This document shows positions 53,067 to 61,716 of a DNA stretch of 64,000 nt, piece by piece. This DNA comes from Candidatus Obscuribacterales bacterium (GTDB lineage Bacteria; Cyanobacteriota; Vampirovibrionia; Obscuribacterales; Obscuribacteraceae). How positions within the stretch are numbered: position 1 is the first letter of the stretch; every line of letters begins with the position of its first letter. Below the pieces are notes generated by a model. That model made no database searches. It saw nothing but the letters and a program-made list of their open reading frames with translations, and was not told the origin of the DNA. A program made the translations under genes and the position numbers. Location: positions 1 to 64,000 of the forward strand of contig JAKFVQ010000028.1 of assembly GCA_021732085.1 (NCBI GenBank), given 5' to 3'.

Positions 53067-54053
53067 GTGTCGGGGCAGGAACGAGAAACAACTAGCAATC
53101 CGCCGGCGGCTGAAGTGCAGGTTTCGACGCAAGAAGGAACTATCGATTTTACACAGGAGCTCTGCGTAGAAGGTCATCCGCAAGATTCAAAATACCAGCA
53201 GGCGACAGCAGTCAACGATTTCCCGATTTCCTCTGAAATAGACGCCGCAGATTCCATTCAAGAACAAAAAAAGGCTGAGGTCAGCTATACACGGCAAGAA
53301 GGTGTTTACACCGGACCCTATGGCGAGCCTGAGTACGAAGAGCCTGACGACGGTACCGACAAGGTCATGTCGGTTGTTGACCATCTTGATGAATTGCGAA
53401 ACCGATTGATACGAACCCTGCTGGTTTTCGTAGGCGCGATGGGTATCACTTTCGCCTTCGGAAAGGACATCATCCAATTCCTAGAGAAACCAGCAGGAAA
53501 GATGACGTTCCAAGCACTCTCCATCGAAGAACCTTTGCTCGTATATTGCAAGGTTGCATTTTACGCGGCACTAGTTCTGGTGGCACCATATATTCTTTTT
53601 GAAATCAGCGCCTTTGTTGCACCGGGGTTGAAGCGCAATGAGCGGAAATTGATCACACCAATAGTACTCGGCGGCCCACTCTTGTTTATTACGGGCGCAG
53701 CATTCTGCTACTACCTGGTATTGCCACCGATGCTGACCTTTTTTACATCCTTCGGCGTCGGCATATCACCAATTCAACAACGGCTTGATTTTTATATCTC
53801 GCTAGTTACGACAATGCTTTTCTATATGGGCATTTGCTTCCAATTGCCCATCGTACTATTTGCACTTTCTATCGCTGGCATCGTCAACTCAAAGCAGCTA
53901 ATGGCTGTATGGCGATACGCTGTGGTCGGCTCTTCAGTAGCAGCAGCTGTTATCACTCCAGATCCCACCTTTATTTCCATGGTAATTGTCTGGGCTGCAT
54001 TACTTGGATTGTATTTTTTCACGATTGGACTGCTAAAAGTATTCGGACGGTGA
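53067..54053 (+). CDS. tatC: Twin-arginine translocase subunit TatC with acidic N-terminal extension
   Basis: TatC is the receptor for twin-arginine signal peptides in the inner membrane. The core (about 100-328) starts VVDHLDELRNRLIRT and has six membrane helices, with EISAFVAPGLKRNERK in the middle. Before it come about 95 residues that are polar and acidic, with no predicted fold; TatC normally begins within about 20 residues of the first helix. GTG start. It lies 10 bases before the GlcF-like gene. No tatA/B gene is visible here. Confidence 0.94.
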   Translation: MSGQERETTSNPPAAEVQVSTQEGTIDFTQELCVEGHPQDSKYQQATAVNDFPISSEIDAADSIQEQKKAEVSYTRQEGVYTGPYGEPEYEEPDDGTDKVMSVVDHLDELRNRLIRTLLVFVGAMGITFAFGKDIIQFLEKPAGKMTFQALSIEEPLLVYCKVAFYAALVLVAPYILFEISAFVAPGLKRNERKLITPIVLGGPLLFITGAAFCYYLVLPPMLTFFTSFGVGISPIQQRLDFYISLVTTMLFYMGICFQLPIVLFALSIAGIVNSKQLMAVWRYAVVGSSVAAAVITPDPTFISMVIVWAALLGLYFFTIGLLKVFGR

Positions 54054-54063
54054 GGACGGGACA

Positions 54064-55491
54064 ATGGTCGAACTGGACAATCAAGCGAACTCGTCGAATC
54101 TTCCCAATTCCGCCAATCCAGGCATTGGAGCGGCGCCAATCAACAGCTCGATTGACGCAAGCGCACAGCTAAACGTTGGACAAGCAGAAGCTAGTAAAAT
54201 ACCGGGCACCACATCCAGTGCGCTCAACTGTCCTACGGGAGCGTCGGTTTTGGATCCTAAGTTACTGGAAGCTTGCATCCACTGCGGGCTATGCTTGCCG
54301 GCTTGCCCGACGTATTTGGCAACGGGCAGAGAAACAGAGTCTCCACGGGGACGCATTTACATTCTCAAAATGTGGCAAGAGGGGCAAGCAATGGAGCCCC
54401 GAATGGCGGAACATCTCGACAGTTGCCTGGGCTGCATGGGCTGCCAGACCGCTTGTCCTTCAGGTGTGCAGTACGAAAAGCTGCTGACCCAAGCTCGCCC
54501 GCATTTGCAAGGGTTCAAGGACAAACGTGCGCGGAAACTGATGGCATTTGCCTTCGACAAAATATTGCCAGATTATCCGCGCCTACAGCTGCTAGGCAAA
54601 ATGCTTCGAATGTATCAGCAAAGCAGACTGAGCAGACTTCTGCCGGCACTTCCAATTCCGAAGAAATGGAAGCGCCGCCTCCAAGAATGGGAATCATTCT
54701 TGCCGGAAGTCCCGAAATTCAAACCGCTTCCAACTCAGTCCTGGCAGTCTGGTGAGAAGACAGGAGAGGTCCAGGTATTTGCTGGTTGCGTGATGGATAT
54801 TTTTTACAACCATGTGAACCATGCAGCAATTCGCTTGCTCACCAAGCAAAGAAAAATAGCGAAGGTTCCTGAGCAAACCTGCTGCGGCGCGCTTGCTGCA
54901 CATGCAGGCGAGATTGAAATCGCCAAGAAGCTGGCAAAGCAAAACATCGAATTGTTCGAGCGTACGCAAGGGGACATTGTCGTCACATCAGCCGGCTGTG
55001 GCGCCATGCTCAAAGAATATGGAGAAATGCTGGAGCACGATCCGCACTGGTCAAAGCGCGCTCATGAATTTTCCTCTCGAATAAAAGACATCACCGAATC
55101 ATTGAGCAAGGGACAATTTTCTTCCGCGCCAAATCCAATCAATAAAAGCGTCACCTATCACGCAGCCTGCCACCTTTCACACGTGCAAAAGGTGAAGGAT
55201 GCGCCAGTCGAACTCTTGCGAATTATTCCCGGATTGAAATTGATACCGCTTGAAGAAGCTGAGCATTGTTGCGGCAGCGCCGGGATATACAATCTCCTGA
55301 ACACCGAGATGAGCTTGAAGGTTCTCGATCGCAAAATGAACTACATCAAGGAAACGAAAGCGGAAGCCATTGTGAGCACGAATCCAGGTTGCCTGTTGCA
55401 ACTTAAAGCTGGCGTCGACAATGAGAAGATGAACACACGAGTTTATCACCTCGTAGAATTGCTCGACGAAGCCTTCGGTGGCGAGAAATAA
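54064..55491 (+). CDS. glcF: Glycolate oxidase iron-sulfur subunit-like protein
   Basis: This electron-transfer subunit of GlcDEF-type or similar lactate/glycolate dehydrogenases is 475 residues long. It has an Ala/Asn/Ser-rich leader (about 1-55), two [4Fe-4S] motifs and two CCG domains. The cluster motifs are CIHCGLCLPACP (Cys71-81) and CLGCMGCQTACP (Cys121-131); the CCG motifs are TCCGALAAHAGE and HCCGSAGIYN. No glcD or flavin subunit is near, so it may serve another oxidase. The gene follows tatC at once. The name glcF is by family only. Confidence 0.88.
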   Translation: MVELDNQANSSNLPNSANPGIGAAPINSSIDASAQLNVGQAEASKIPGTTSSALNCPTGASVLDPKLLEACIHCGLCLPACPTYLATGRETESPRGRIYILKMWQEGQAMEPRMAEHLDSCLGCMGCQTACPSGVQYEKLLTQARPHLQGFKDKRARKLMAFAFDKILPDYPRLQLLGKMLRMYQQSRLSRLLPALPIPKKWKRRLQEWESFLPEVPKFKPLPTQSWQSGEKTGEVQVFAGCVMDIFYNHVNHAAIRLLTKQRKIAKVPEQTCCGALAAHAGEIEIAKKLAKQNIELFERTQGDIVVTSAGCGAMLKEYGEMLEHDPHWSKRAHEFSSRIKDITESLSKGQFSSAPNPINKSVTYHAACHLSHVQKVKDAPVELLRIIPGLKLIPLEEAEHCCGSAGIYNLLNTEMSLKVLDRKMNYIKETKAEAIVSTNPGCLLQLKAGVDNEKMNTRVYHLVELLDEAFGGEK

Positions 55492-55495
55492 CCGA

Positions 55496-56545
55496 TTAAA
55501 CGCCTAGTGATTTCGCCAATTTTTTGACAACGCTGTCTGGTTCAAATTTCATCTGCTTCGCTTTTGCAAAATCGGCAGCAGCTTTAGCTTTGTCGCCGGT
55601 TTTTGTGTATGCCAAAGCTCTCATGTACGTTGGCTCAGCAACAGCATCGCCGGATCCTTTAGCGATGGCTTTGTTTAATGCAGCAATTGCTTCTTTCATG
55701 TTGTTGTTAGCAATTAGAGATTGTCCAAGCACGCAGAGATTCGTAAAATCCTCGTTCAACTTCACGGCTGCTTTTGCATCATTCAAAGACTCAGGCTTCT
55801 TATCCCATTTCAAATAAGCAATAGATCGCTCGGCAAGATAAATCGGTTCCTTGGGCTCAAGCTTGATTGCAGTATTCAAGTCCTTGATTGCTTCTGCAAA
55901 TTTCCCCATTTGCGTATAAGCATCAGCTCTTTGTGAATATGCTGCGCCGTTGGGATCCTTGCTTATCCGTGTATTGAAGGAATCGATCGCCGGCTCCCAT
56001 TTCTTCTGAGAAACATAGATACCGCCGCGGATTTCATACGCAATTGAATCACCTTTTGGATCAAGCTTTATCGCTTCATTTACATTGGTCAGTGCTTTGT
56101 CGTACTGCCCGCTGTTCGCGAGAGCTTCAGCGTATCGGATCAACAATGCAGGTTTGGGAAATCCTTGCAAAGCCGGTGCAACCTTGAGCGCATGCTCATA
56201 ATCCTTCGCAGCGCCAGCTTCATCTCCGTTGCCGTGCTTTATAGTCGCGCGCAAAGCATATGCCTCTTGTGAATCTTTCCAGGCCAATGATTTATCGAAC
56301 AACTTCATGGCGCCTGCCGTATCACCGGCATCCATTTTCTTTTGTCCGTCCTGAAGAAATTCCACATTCGGCGGCACTTTGGACTTGGTCATGGACTCAG
56401 CTTTTTTAGTTATCGCCTCAAACTTCTTTCTCGTTTCAGCATCTAGCTTTTGCGCATCAGCTTCCAAGACCGGTCCGAAAAGCAAGGGAAGCATTATCAA
56501 ACACAGCGAAAGTTTCGGTCTTTTGGACTGGTTCTGGAAATCCAT
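55496..56545 (-). CDS. Secreted TPR protein
   Basis: The 349-residue protein has a signal peptide (about 12-32, LSLCLIMLPLLFGPVLEADA) and eight or so TPRs (GDTAGAMKLFDKSLAWKDSQEAYALRATIKHGNGDEAGAAKDYEHALKV and later repeats). The TPR scaffold is expected to act in the periplasm or outside, but no partner is visible. It converges on the GlcF-like gene, four bases apart. GAGGAG precedes the ATG. Confidence 0.85.
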   Translation of the reverse strand: MDFQNQSKRPKLSLCLIMLPLLFGPVLEADAQKLDAETRKKFEAITKKAESMTKSKVPPNVEFLQDGQKKMDAGDTAGAMKLFDKSLAWKDSQEAYALRATIKHGNGDEAGAAKDYEHALKVAPALQGFPKPALLIRYAEALANSGQYDKALTNVNEAIKLDPKGDSIAYEIRGGIYVSQKKWEPAIDSFNTRISKDPNGAAYSQRADAYTQMGKFAEAIKDLNTAIKLEPKEPIYLAERSIAYLKWDKKPESLNDAKAAVKLNEDFTNLCVLGQSLIANNNMKEAIAALNKAIAKGSGDAVAEPTYMRALAYTKTGDKAKAAADFAKAKQMKFEPDSVVKKLAKSLGV

Positions 56546-56671
56546 GTGCGCTCCTCATAAAGCGAAGATGAAGCGCACATTCTAACAACAGAAGGAGAAC
56601 TATCTTGCTACGAATCAACTGACTGACTTATCGTGTCGTGTATAGTACTGTCTCGTTTCTCTGGAAGGCTT

Positions 56672-58054
56672 ATGAACAAACATATTCAAAGAATGGGCTA
56701 CTATTCCGTAGCAATGTTATTGATGACGTGTTGCGCACCGGCGATTGCACAATCGGTCGGAAGCAGAGTTCTTGCGTCGCCGTTTTCAATGGAGAATCAA
56801 TGGTTTCCAGGGACGGTAGTCGGTAAGAACGGAAATGCGATTGTAGTTAAGCTCGACAAACGTCCAGATCACGACAGCGAAGTTTACAGTGTTCAGGAGA
56901 AATGGATAAAGCCGGGCGGCGGACAGCCTCCGGCGGATTGGAATAAAGTTGATGGAGCGACTGCAATCTTTTATGGGATTGCCACGCCCGACCAACTAAA
57001 CCAACAGGCAGTTGCTAATGGTAATTCGGTACCGCAAGCTGGTGGCGGTGGAGGAGTAGCAGGAGGAGCGGGCGGAGTTGCAGCGCATACTGCTGTCGTC
57101 CCTCATCCAGCAAATACTGGGGGATACCCTGCGCACAACCCTGCAAATACTGGCCACGCTCCTGTTGCGAATCCTCATGTGATGCCGAACGGCATGACGA
57201 GGAATGACCTCGAAAGATATGGAGTGGAAACAAACCGGCTCGGAGAAAAGCGATATGCTAACACTCCTTGGGGAAGACAGCTTCAACAATTGCATCAACA
57301 AGAGCAACAAAACAACGGCACCGCAAATGCAGGTCAGACTACGGCAGGAAACGGTGCCGCACCTCCAGACGGAGGAGGCGCGCTTACAGTCGGCAGCCGC
57401 GTTCTTGCATCTCCATTTTCCGACGAGAAGCAGTGGTTTCCCGGCACCATCGTAAAAGCCCTTGATGGTGGCAAAGGCGGCTTCATTGTGCGACTGGATC
57501 AAAAACCAGGCGTGAACTACCAAGATGTTTTCCAAATGAACGAAAAATGGGTTAAGCCAGGTGGTGGTGCTGCTCCTCCGAATCAAGGTGGCATAGACCC
57601 GAACCTGGTCACATACTATGGACTAGATCCATCGTTGGCAGCAAACAAACCAAACAACCAGGCTCCTGCGCCCAAGCCTGGCAATACCGCCGGCAATCAA
57701 GGCGGCAATCAGCAAATCAATAAAAATGAAAAGCACGTTGTAGGAAAAGGCACACCGCCAGATGGACTTTACGAAGTCAACAAAATCTACACCGGCGGCT
57801 ACATGTACCTTGGCACCATTGAGATTCGGGGCAATACTTATAGAGGACTCTCTGAAGAAGGTCCATTCCACCCATACACCATGGACGGTGCTGGCGGTAT
57901 AACATGGACTGCTGGTTTAGTTGGAATCCCGGATGGCTGGAGTGTAGACAAAGGCAATTACAACGGGCTGGATCATACCGGCAAGCATTGGATTCAAGTT
58001 CGCTTTCAGGGCTTCCGCAATGCCGAAGAAATCGCGGACGCGATTCATAAGTAA
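56672..58054 (+). CDS. Secreted protein with two Tudor/Agenet-like modules
   Basis: The 460-residue protein has a signal peptide (about 8-28, ending AIAQS). It carries two near-identical modules of about 55 residues, one at 30-85 (VGSRVLASPFSMENQWFPGTVV) and one at about 238-295 (VGSRVLASPFSDEKQWFPGTIV), each ending KWIKPGGG or KWVKPGGG. They have the layout of Tudor/Agenet-like barrels. A Gly/Asn/Pro-rich linker lies between and after them, and a C-terminal domain follows (YEVNKIYTGGYMYLGTIEIRG). GGAAGG supports ATG 56672. The ligand is unknown. Confidence 0.78.
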   Translation: MNKHIQRMGYYSVAMLLMTCCAPAIAQSVGSRVLASPFSMENQWFPGTVVGKNGNAIVVKLDKRPDHDSEVYSVQEKWIKPGGGQPPADWNKVDGATAIFYGIATPDQLNQQAVANGNSVPQAGGGGGVAGGAGGVAAHTAVVPHPANTGGYPAHNPANTGHAPVANPHVMPNGMTRNDLERYGVETNRLGEKRYANTPWGRQLQQLHQQEQQNNGTANAGQTTAGNGAAPPDGGGALTVGSRVLASPFSDEKQWFPGTIVKALDGGKGGFIVRLDQKPGVNYQDVFQMNEKWVKPGGGAAPPNQGGIDPNLVTYYGLDPSLAANKPNNQAPAPKPGNTAGNQGGNQQINKNEKHVVGKGTPPDGLYEVNKIYTGGYMYLGTIEIRGNTYRGLSEEGPFHPYTMDGAGGITWTAGLVGIPDGWSVDKGNYNGLDHTGKHWIQVRFQGFRNAEEIADAIHK

Positions 58055-58267
58055 GACTCGGCGAATCCTCTATTAATTCGCAACTCGTGTGCTTCAAAGC
58101 AAGATCTACGCCCGCGACTTGATGGCTGGCTGGCTATCAGATCAGCACGTCCAACTTGGATCACCGGATGAGGAACGAGTCAACGACCTGCAAGCTTAGC
58201 CGCAGAATTGTCCACTGACTTGTCGTATGTGAGATAGAACGGTCAACCGATCTCTGATACACCACCT

Positions 58268-58296
58268 GCCAGTGGACCCTTTCGTGTACCACTGGC
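58268..58296. terminator. Bidirectional intergenic hairpin between convergent genes
   Basis: GCCAGTGG (58268-58275) and CCACTGGC (58289-58296) pair perfectly, with CACC/GGTG extending the stem past a one-base bulge. No long T run follows on either strand, so termination would be weak or Rho-dependent. It lies between convergent genes. Confidence 0.5.
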
Positions 58297-58322
58297 GGTG
58301 ACTATTGCGAAAGGATAGCTGA

Positions 58323-60884
58323 CTATGCGCTTCTGCTGTTATCCAGAGGTCTGGGTGGCAAAGCCTTCATAAATGCGCGCACGAAGAGTGGCGTAGAGAG
58401 CCTATCTGCAATTATCGCATCACGGAACAACGTGCCATCTAGTGAACCCCAACCAGTGGTGGCATCCCAGCCTTTGGTGGTTTGGTAGCCATTGTTGTTG
58501 CCACCGATAATGTCGTTGAAGAACTTGGCGCCGGACAATCCGCTCTTATAAACGAACGGATTCCAGGGACCAACAGGTCTGCCGAATTCGCCGCTGATGC
58601 GTGCATCTAACGCTGCCAACATCGGCGCAACGGCACTGGTGCCTCCAATTACGTCATCGACGCCGTTAACCTTAATCTTCCAACCAGTTCTAGGATCTGC
58701 ATTTCCTGAAATATCTGGAACGCCTCGTCCTTTGAACCCTGGATTTTGTGGATTCTGAGGCAGGTCAAGCCCCTTTTGATATTCCGGCACTCCGAACTTC
58801 TGGCTAATGCCACCACCTGTAGCGCCACCGCTGCTGTTCCACACTTTTTCGCTCACGATTTTTCCATCAGCTCCGATTTGCAAACTCGTGCCACCGGCAG
58901 CGGTGACATGCGGATCTGACGCCGGATAGTCAGCATTGAACTTGCCCGATGGAGCTTTATCGACGGCGCCGTCATCTCCGGCAGCAGCAAATATCGAGAT
59001 GCCTCTCAATGCTGCCTTCTTGAATGCGGCAGCCATTCCTTTCAAGCCCTGGTCAGTCCAGCTTTCCTCTGGCGCCCCCCAGCTTATGCTAATAGACGTG
59101 CTTGGTTTTTCGCCAGCTTCGGGGAAGGTAGCGCGTGTAACAGCGTCGATAAATCCTTTGTCGCTATTGGGAGCAAAGATTACTTTCTGCTGCGCTTTCG
59201 GCGCGATCGCGCCAATGATTTGCGAATCGAGTGAGACCTCTCCATCGGCCGCTAAATTCACGCCAGTCTTAGTTGGAGCGCCACCGACACTGATTACCTG
59301 AATCTTCGGCTCTGGCAGTCCATGCTGTTTGTAATAGGCAGCCTCATTGGCCAAATCTATGCCACCACCTAGCTGAATAACAGAAACAGTGGATCCTTCT
59401 CCCATGTTTTTCTTGGGGAAATTATATGCATCTGCAACCTGCGTCGGCAAATAGCCACCAGCTTTTGCAGCAGCTTTATTGGGAGGTGGAGCCTCGACCG
59501 GAGCTGGCTTGCTGACATCTGGCATAGGTTTGTTTACGTCCGGAATGCCCTTGTTCGCTTCGGGAAGTCCCTTCGTTTCACTTATGATCTTGTTCTCGAG
59601 CAACTTACTATCGGTCGAGATGCGTCCCTCCTTCTGTGCCTGCAACTGTGCTTGCACTTGCGCCTGAATCTTGTTGTAGTCAGACAAACTGACAGAATAG
59701 TTCCTTGCGTGTGGGCGATCATCCAAGCCGTAGACACCTTCAATATTGCGTTGAAGCGTTTCCGGCAAAGCAAGCGCACCTTCGCGACCGCGGAAAAGAA
59801 TCCCGCTATTGGCGCGGTATTCGTTCAACTGCGTCTGAAAAGCGGTCGTGAAATCAGATGCGGTGCCTTTCAATACAACGCGTCCTGAACGCATATCGGC
59901 TTCTGTAATCTTCAAATTGTTGGTTTTTGCAAACTTGCTCACTTCCGCCATAGCTTCTTCGCTGGCACCGAATTTCTCAACGAATTCTTGTTCAGTAAAG
60001 AAACCGCGTTGGCCAGTTTTTATTCGACGCAATGCGCGATCGACAGCCAAATCTGACGCTTTCGATTTCAGCATTACTGTCGCTTCCATTTCAGCACCGG
60101 CGGCAACCTCACCAAGCAAGGTGGCTGACTTTGGGGCTGCCTTGTCCGAAGGCAGATAGCGCGAATAACCTTCTCTCAATTCAAGCCGTGGGTCAAGACT
60201 TACAGAGCTAGCAATTTTGACTGGCTCGGCAGTTTTTGTAAGACCAATCGCATCCGTGACAGTGGTGCCTGCTTTGACAATTTTGTTTTGCATGCCATCC
60301 CAGAACGCTTGCTTAGCGTTTGCAAAACCGTCAAGTCGCTCTGACAACAAAACACGCTCGGTCACACCGGCGCCGACCTTGTAACCGACTGCAGCTATGG
60401 CTGAGCTGACGATGAATTCACCACCGGCATTGCCGAGTTTCATCGCAGCGTTGTCGATGTCGCCCATGGTTTTTGCGTTGCCGGCCTCGGAATAGGCATC
60501 CATAACAGGACGCGCAGCCTGGTATGTGAAATACAAACCGATTGCACCGGCAGCGATCTTGCCTGCGGCACCAGTTTCAGGGAGAACGGTCTTCAGCACA
60601 ACGCCCATAGCTGCGGCAGCGCCGAGTGTCTCCAAAGTTTCAAGTGGATGTGTGGCACTGTGCACAGCGGCATTCCAAACGCCCTCGGGAAGCTTTGCAA
60701 CACCTTTGCTAGTGACGAGACTGTATTTGCCAAATGCCGATTCTGGAGCAGCAGCCGCTGCAAGCAAGTCTTTGCTTGATGCAACTTGTTTGAAAACTGC
60801 TTCGTTGACTAACTTTTCCCTTGCCGCAGCGGCCCCATCGTCTGCGGACAATTTGGTGTTTAGTTCAGTAACTTTGTCACCCAT
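58323..60884 (-). CDS. S53 (sedolisin/kumamolisin) serine-carboxyl peptidase with long N-terminal extension
   Basis: The 853-residue protein has the S53 catalytic residues. They are Glu549/Asp553 (DGEVSLDSQ), the oxyanion Asp637 (AAAGDDGA) and Ser750 (GGTSAVAP), plus the C-terminal calcium-site pattern DIIGGNNNGY. A Pro-kumamolisin-like propeptide covers about 265-395. A Pro-rich linker (about 435-475, KPMPDVSKPAPVEAPPP) precedes the peptidase domain. The first 240 residues are unlike known sedolisins and include Gly/Ala-rich hydrophobic stretches. No signal peptide is seen. GGAGGATACAG before ATG 60884 sets the start. Export and role are unknown. Confidence 0.88.
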   Translation of the reverse strand: MGDKVTELNTKLSADDGAAAAREKLVNEAVFKQVASSKDLLAAAAAPESAFGKYSLVTSKGVAKLPEGVWNAAVHSATHPLETLETLGAAAAMGVVLKTVLPETGAAGKIAAGAIGLYFTYQAARPVMDAYSEAGNAKTMGDIDNAAMKLGNAGGEFIVSSAIAAVGYKVGAGVTERVLLSERLDGFANAKQAFWDGMQNKIVKAGTTVTDAIGLTKTAEPVKIASSVSLDPRLELREGYSRYLPSDKAAPKSATLLGEVAAGAEMEATVMLKSKASDLAVDRALRRIKTGQRGFFTEQEFVEKFGASEEAMAEVSKFAKTNNLKITEADMRSGRVVLKGTASDFTTAFQTQLNEYRANSGILFRGREGALALPETLQRNIEGVYGLDDRPHARNYSVSLSDYNKIQAQVQAQLQAQKEGRISTDSKLLENKIISETKGLPEANKGIPDVNKPMPDVSKPAPVEAPPPNKAAAKAGGYLPTQVADAYNFPKKNMGEGSTVSVIQLGGGIDLANEAAYYKQHGLPEPKIQVISVGGAPTKTGVNLAADGEVSLDSQIIGAIAPKAQQKVIFAPNSDKGFIDAVTRATFPEAGEKPSTSISISWGAPEESWTDQGLKGMAAAFKKAALRGISIFAAAGDDGAVDKAPSGKFNADYPASDPHVTAAGGTSLQIGADGKIVSEKVWNSSGGATGGGISQKFGVPEYQKGLDLPQNPQNPGFKGRGVPDISGNADPRTGWKIKVNGVDDVIGGTSAVAPMLAALDARISGEFGRPVGPWNPFVYKSGLSGAKFFNDIIGGNNNGYQTTKGWDATTGWGSLDGTLFRDAIIADRLSTPLFVRAFMKALPPRPLDNSRSA

Positions 60885-61716
60885 CTGTATCCTCCGAACC
60901 CCCAGACAGAAAACCACCGGCATCGCTGCCAGTGTGTGTTAATGTTCCTGTCGAAATCCTTCTTCCTTACATCCGACTATATACTTTGAATCTAGATATG
61001 TCGACAAAGAATTTTCGAGAAAGCCCGTCCTCACTACGGTTTTCACGCTCAAGCATTAGCGACTGTTAATAAAAACGGCTCCAAAAGTGGCTTTTATTAA
61101 CGCCCTCTGATTTTTAGCAATACAAGGACCGCTTTCCTGAGATGGAACTCAGTTTCGGGAGATTTGCGTGAATGCTTTTTGTGTCACCTTTTTGGAAGGA
61201 AGAAAAGCTGGAAAAGCGCGCGCTTACAGCCGCCCCCAGGTGCGCTATGCCCAGGAGCTCACTGCAAGGGCAAGCGGACTGCCACTGCCTGTGCCACCAT
61301 TTAGACAGCGGGCACACGATACCACCGATGCCACCACGAGCGCAGCGGCAATGCCACTATCTGTGGCACCAGAGGAACACAGAGACAACGCCACCGCAGG
61401 AGCCACCGCGTAAGTAGGACATTCGAAGCAGGCTGGAAGCCTGCGCTCCCATTCGACAGACTGGAAGGCTGCGTCCCATCCAGCACGCTCGCCCCGTTCA
61501 TTTTCAGTACCATAGGCAAAGGCCAACCACGCTGGCACCTTGGCGTCCGCCCACCACTTTCCCTAAATCCTTTAGGAACCCGCCTTTCGGAGAAATTCCC
61601 AACAAAAACAGGGTGCCAACCACATTGGCCTCGGCCCCCTACGGTTAAGGTAAAGAGTTGTCGACGCAGCTGGAAGGCTCCGCGCCACACGTGGAAGAAC
61701 AAGAATCCTCCGTCAT
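60885..61716. other. Intergenic region with A/T-rich hairpin and REP-like repeats
   Basis: No credible gene is seen in about 830 bases. It contains an inverted repeat GTTAATAAAA/TTTTATTAAC (61065-61074, 61092-61101), a run of GCCACC-like repeats (about 61290-61410), a REP-like palindrome at 61421-61454 and fragments with CTGGAAGGCT near 61456 and 61670. Confidence 0.55.
61421..61454. repeat. REP-like palindrome
   Basis: ATTCGAAGCAGGCTGGAAGCC then TGCGCTCCCAT corresponds to the copy at 1005-1037 and, in reverse, to the type A units at 6558-6745. The stem is GCAGGCT/AGCCTGC. A partial copy (CTGGAAGGCTGCGTCCC) follows directly. Confidence 0.7.
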
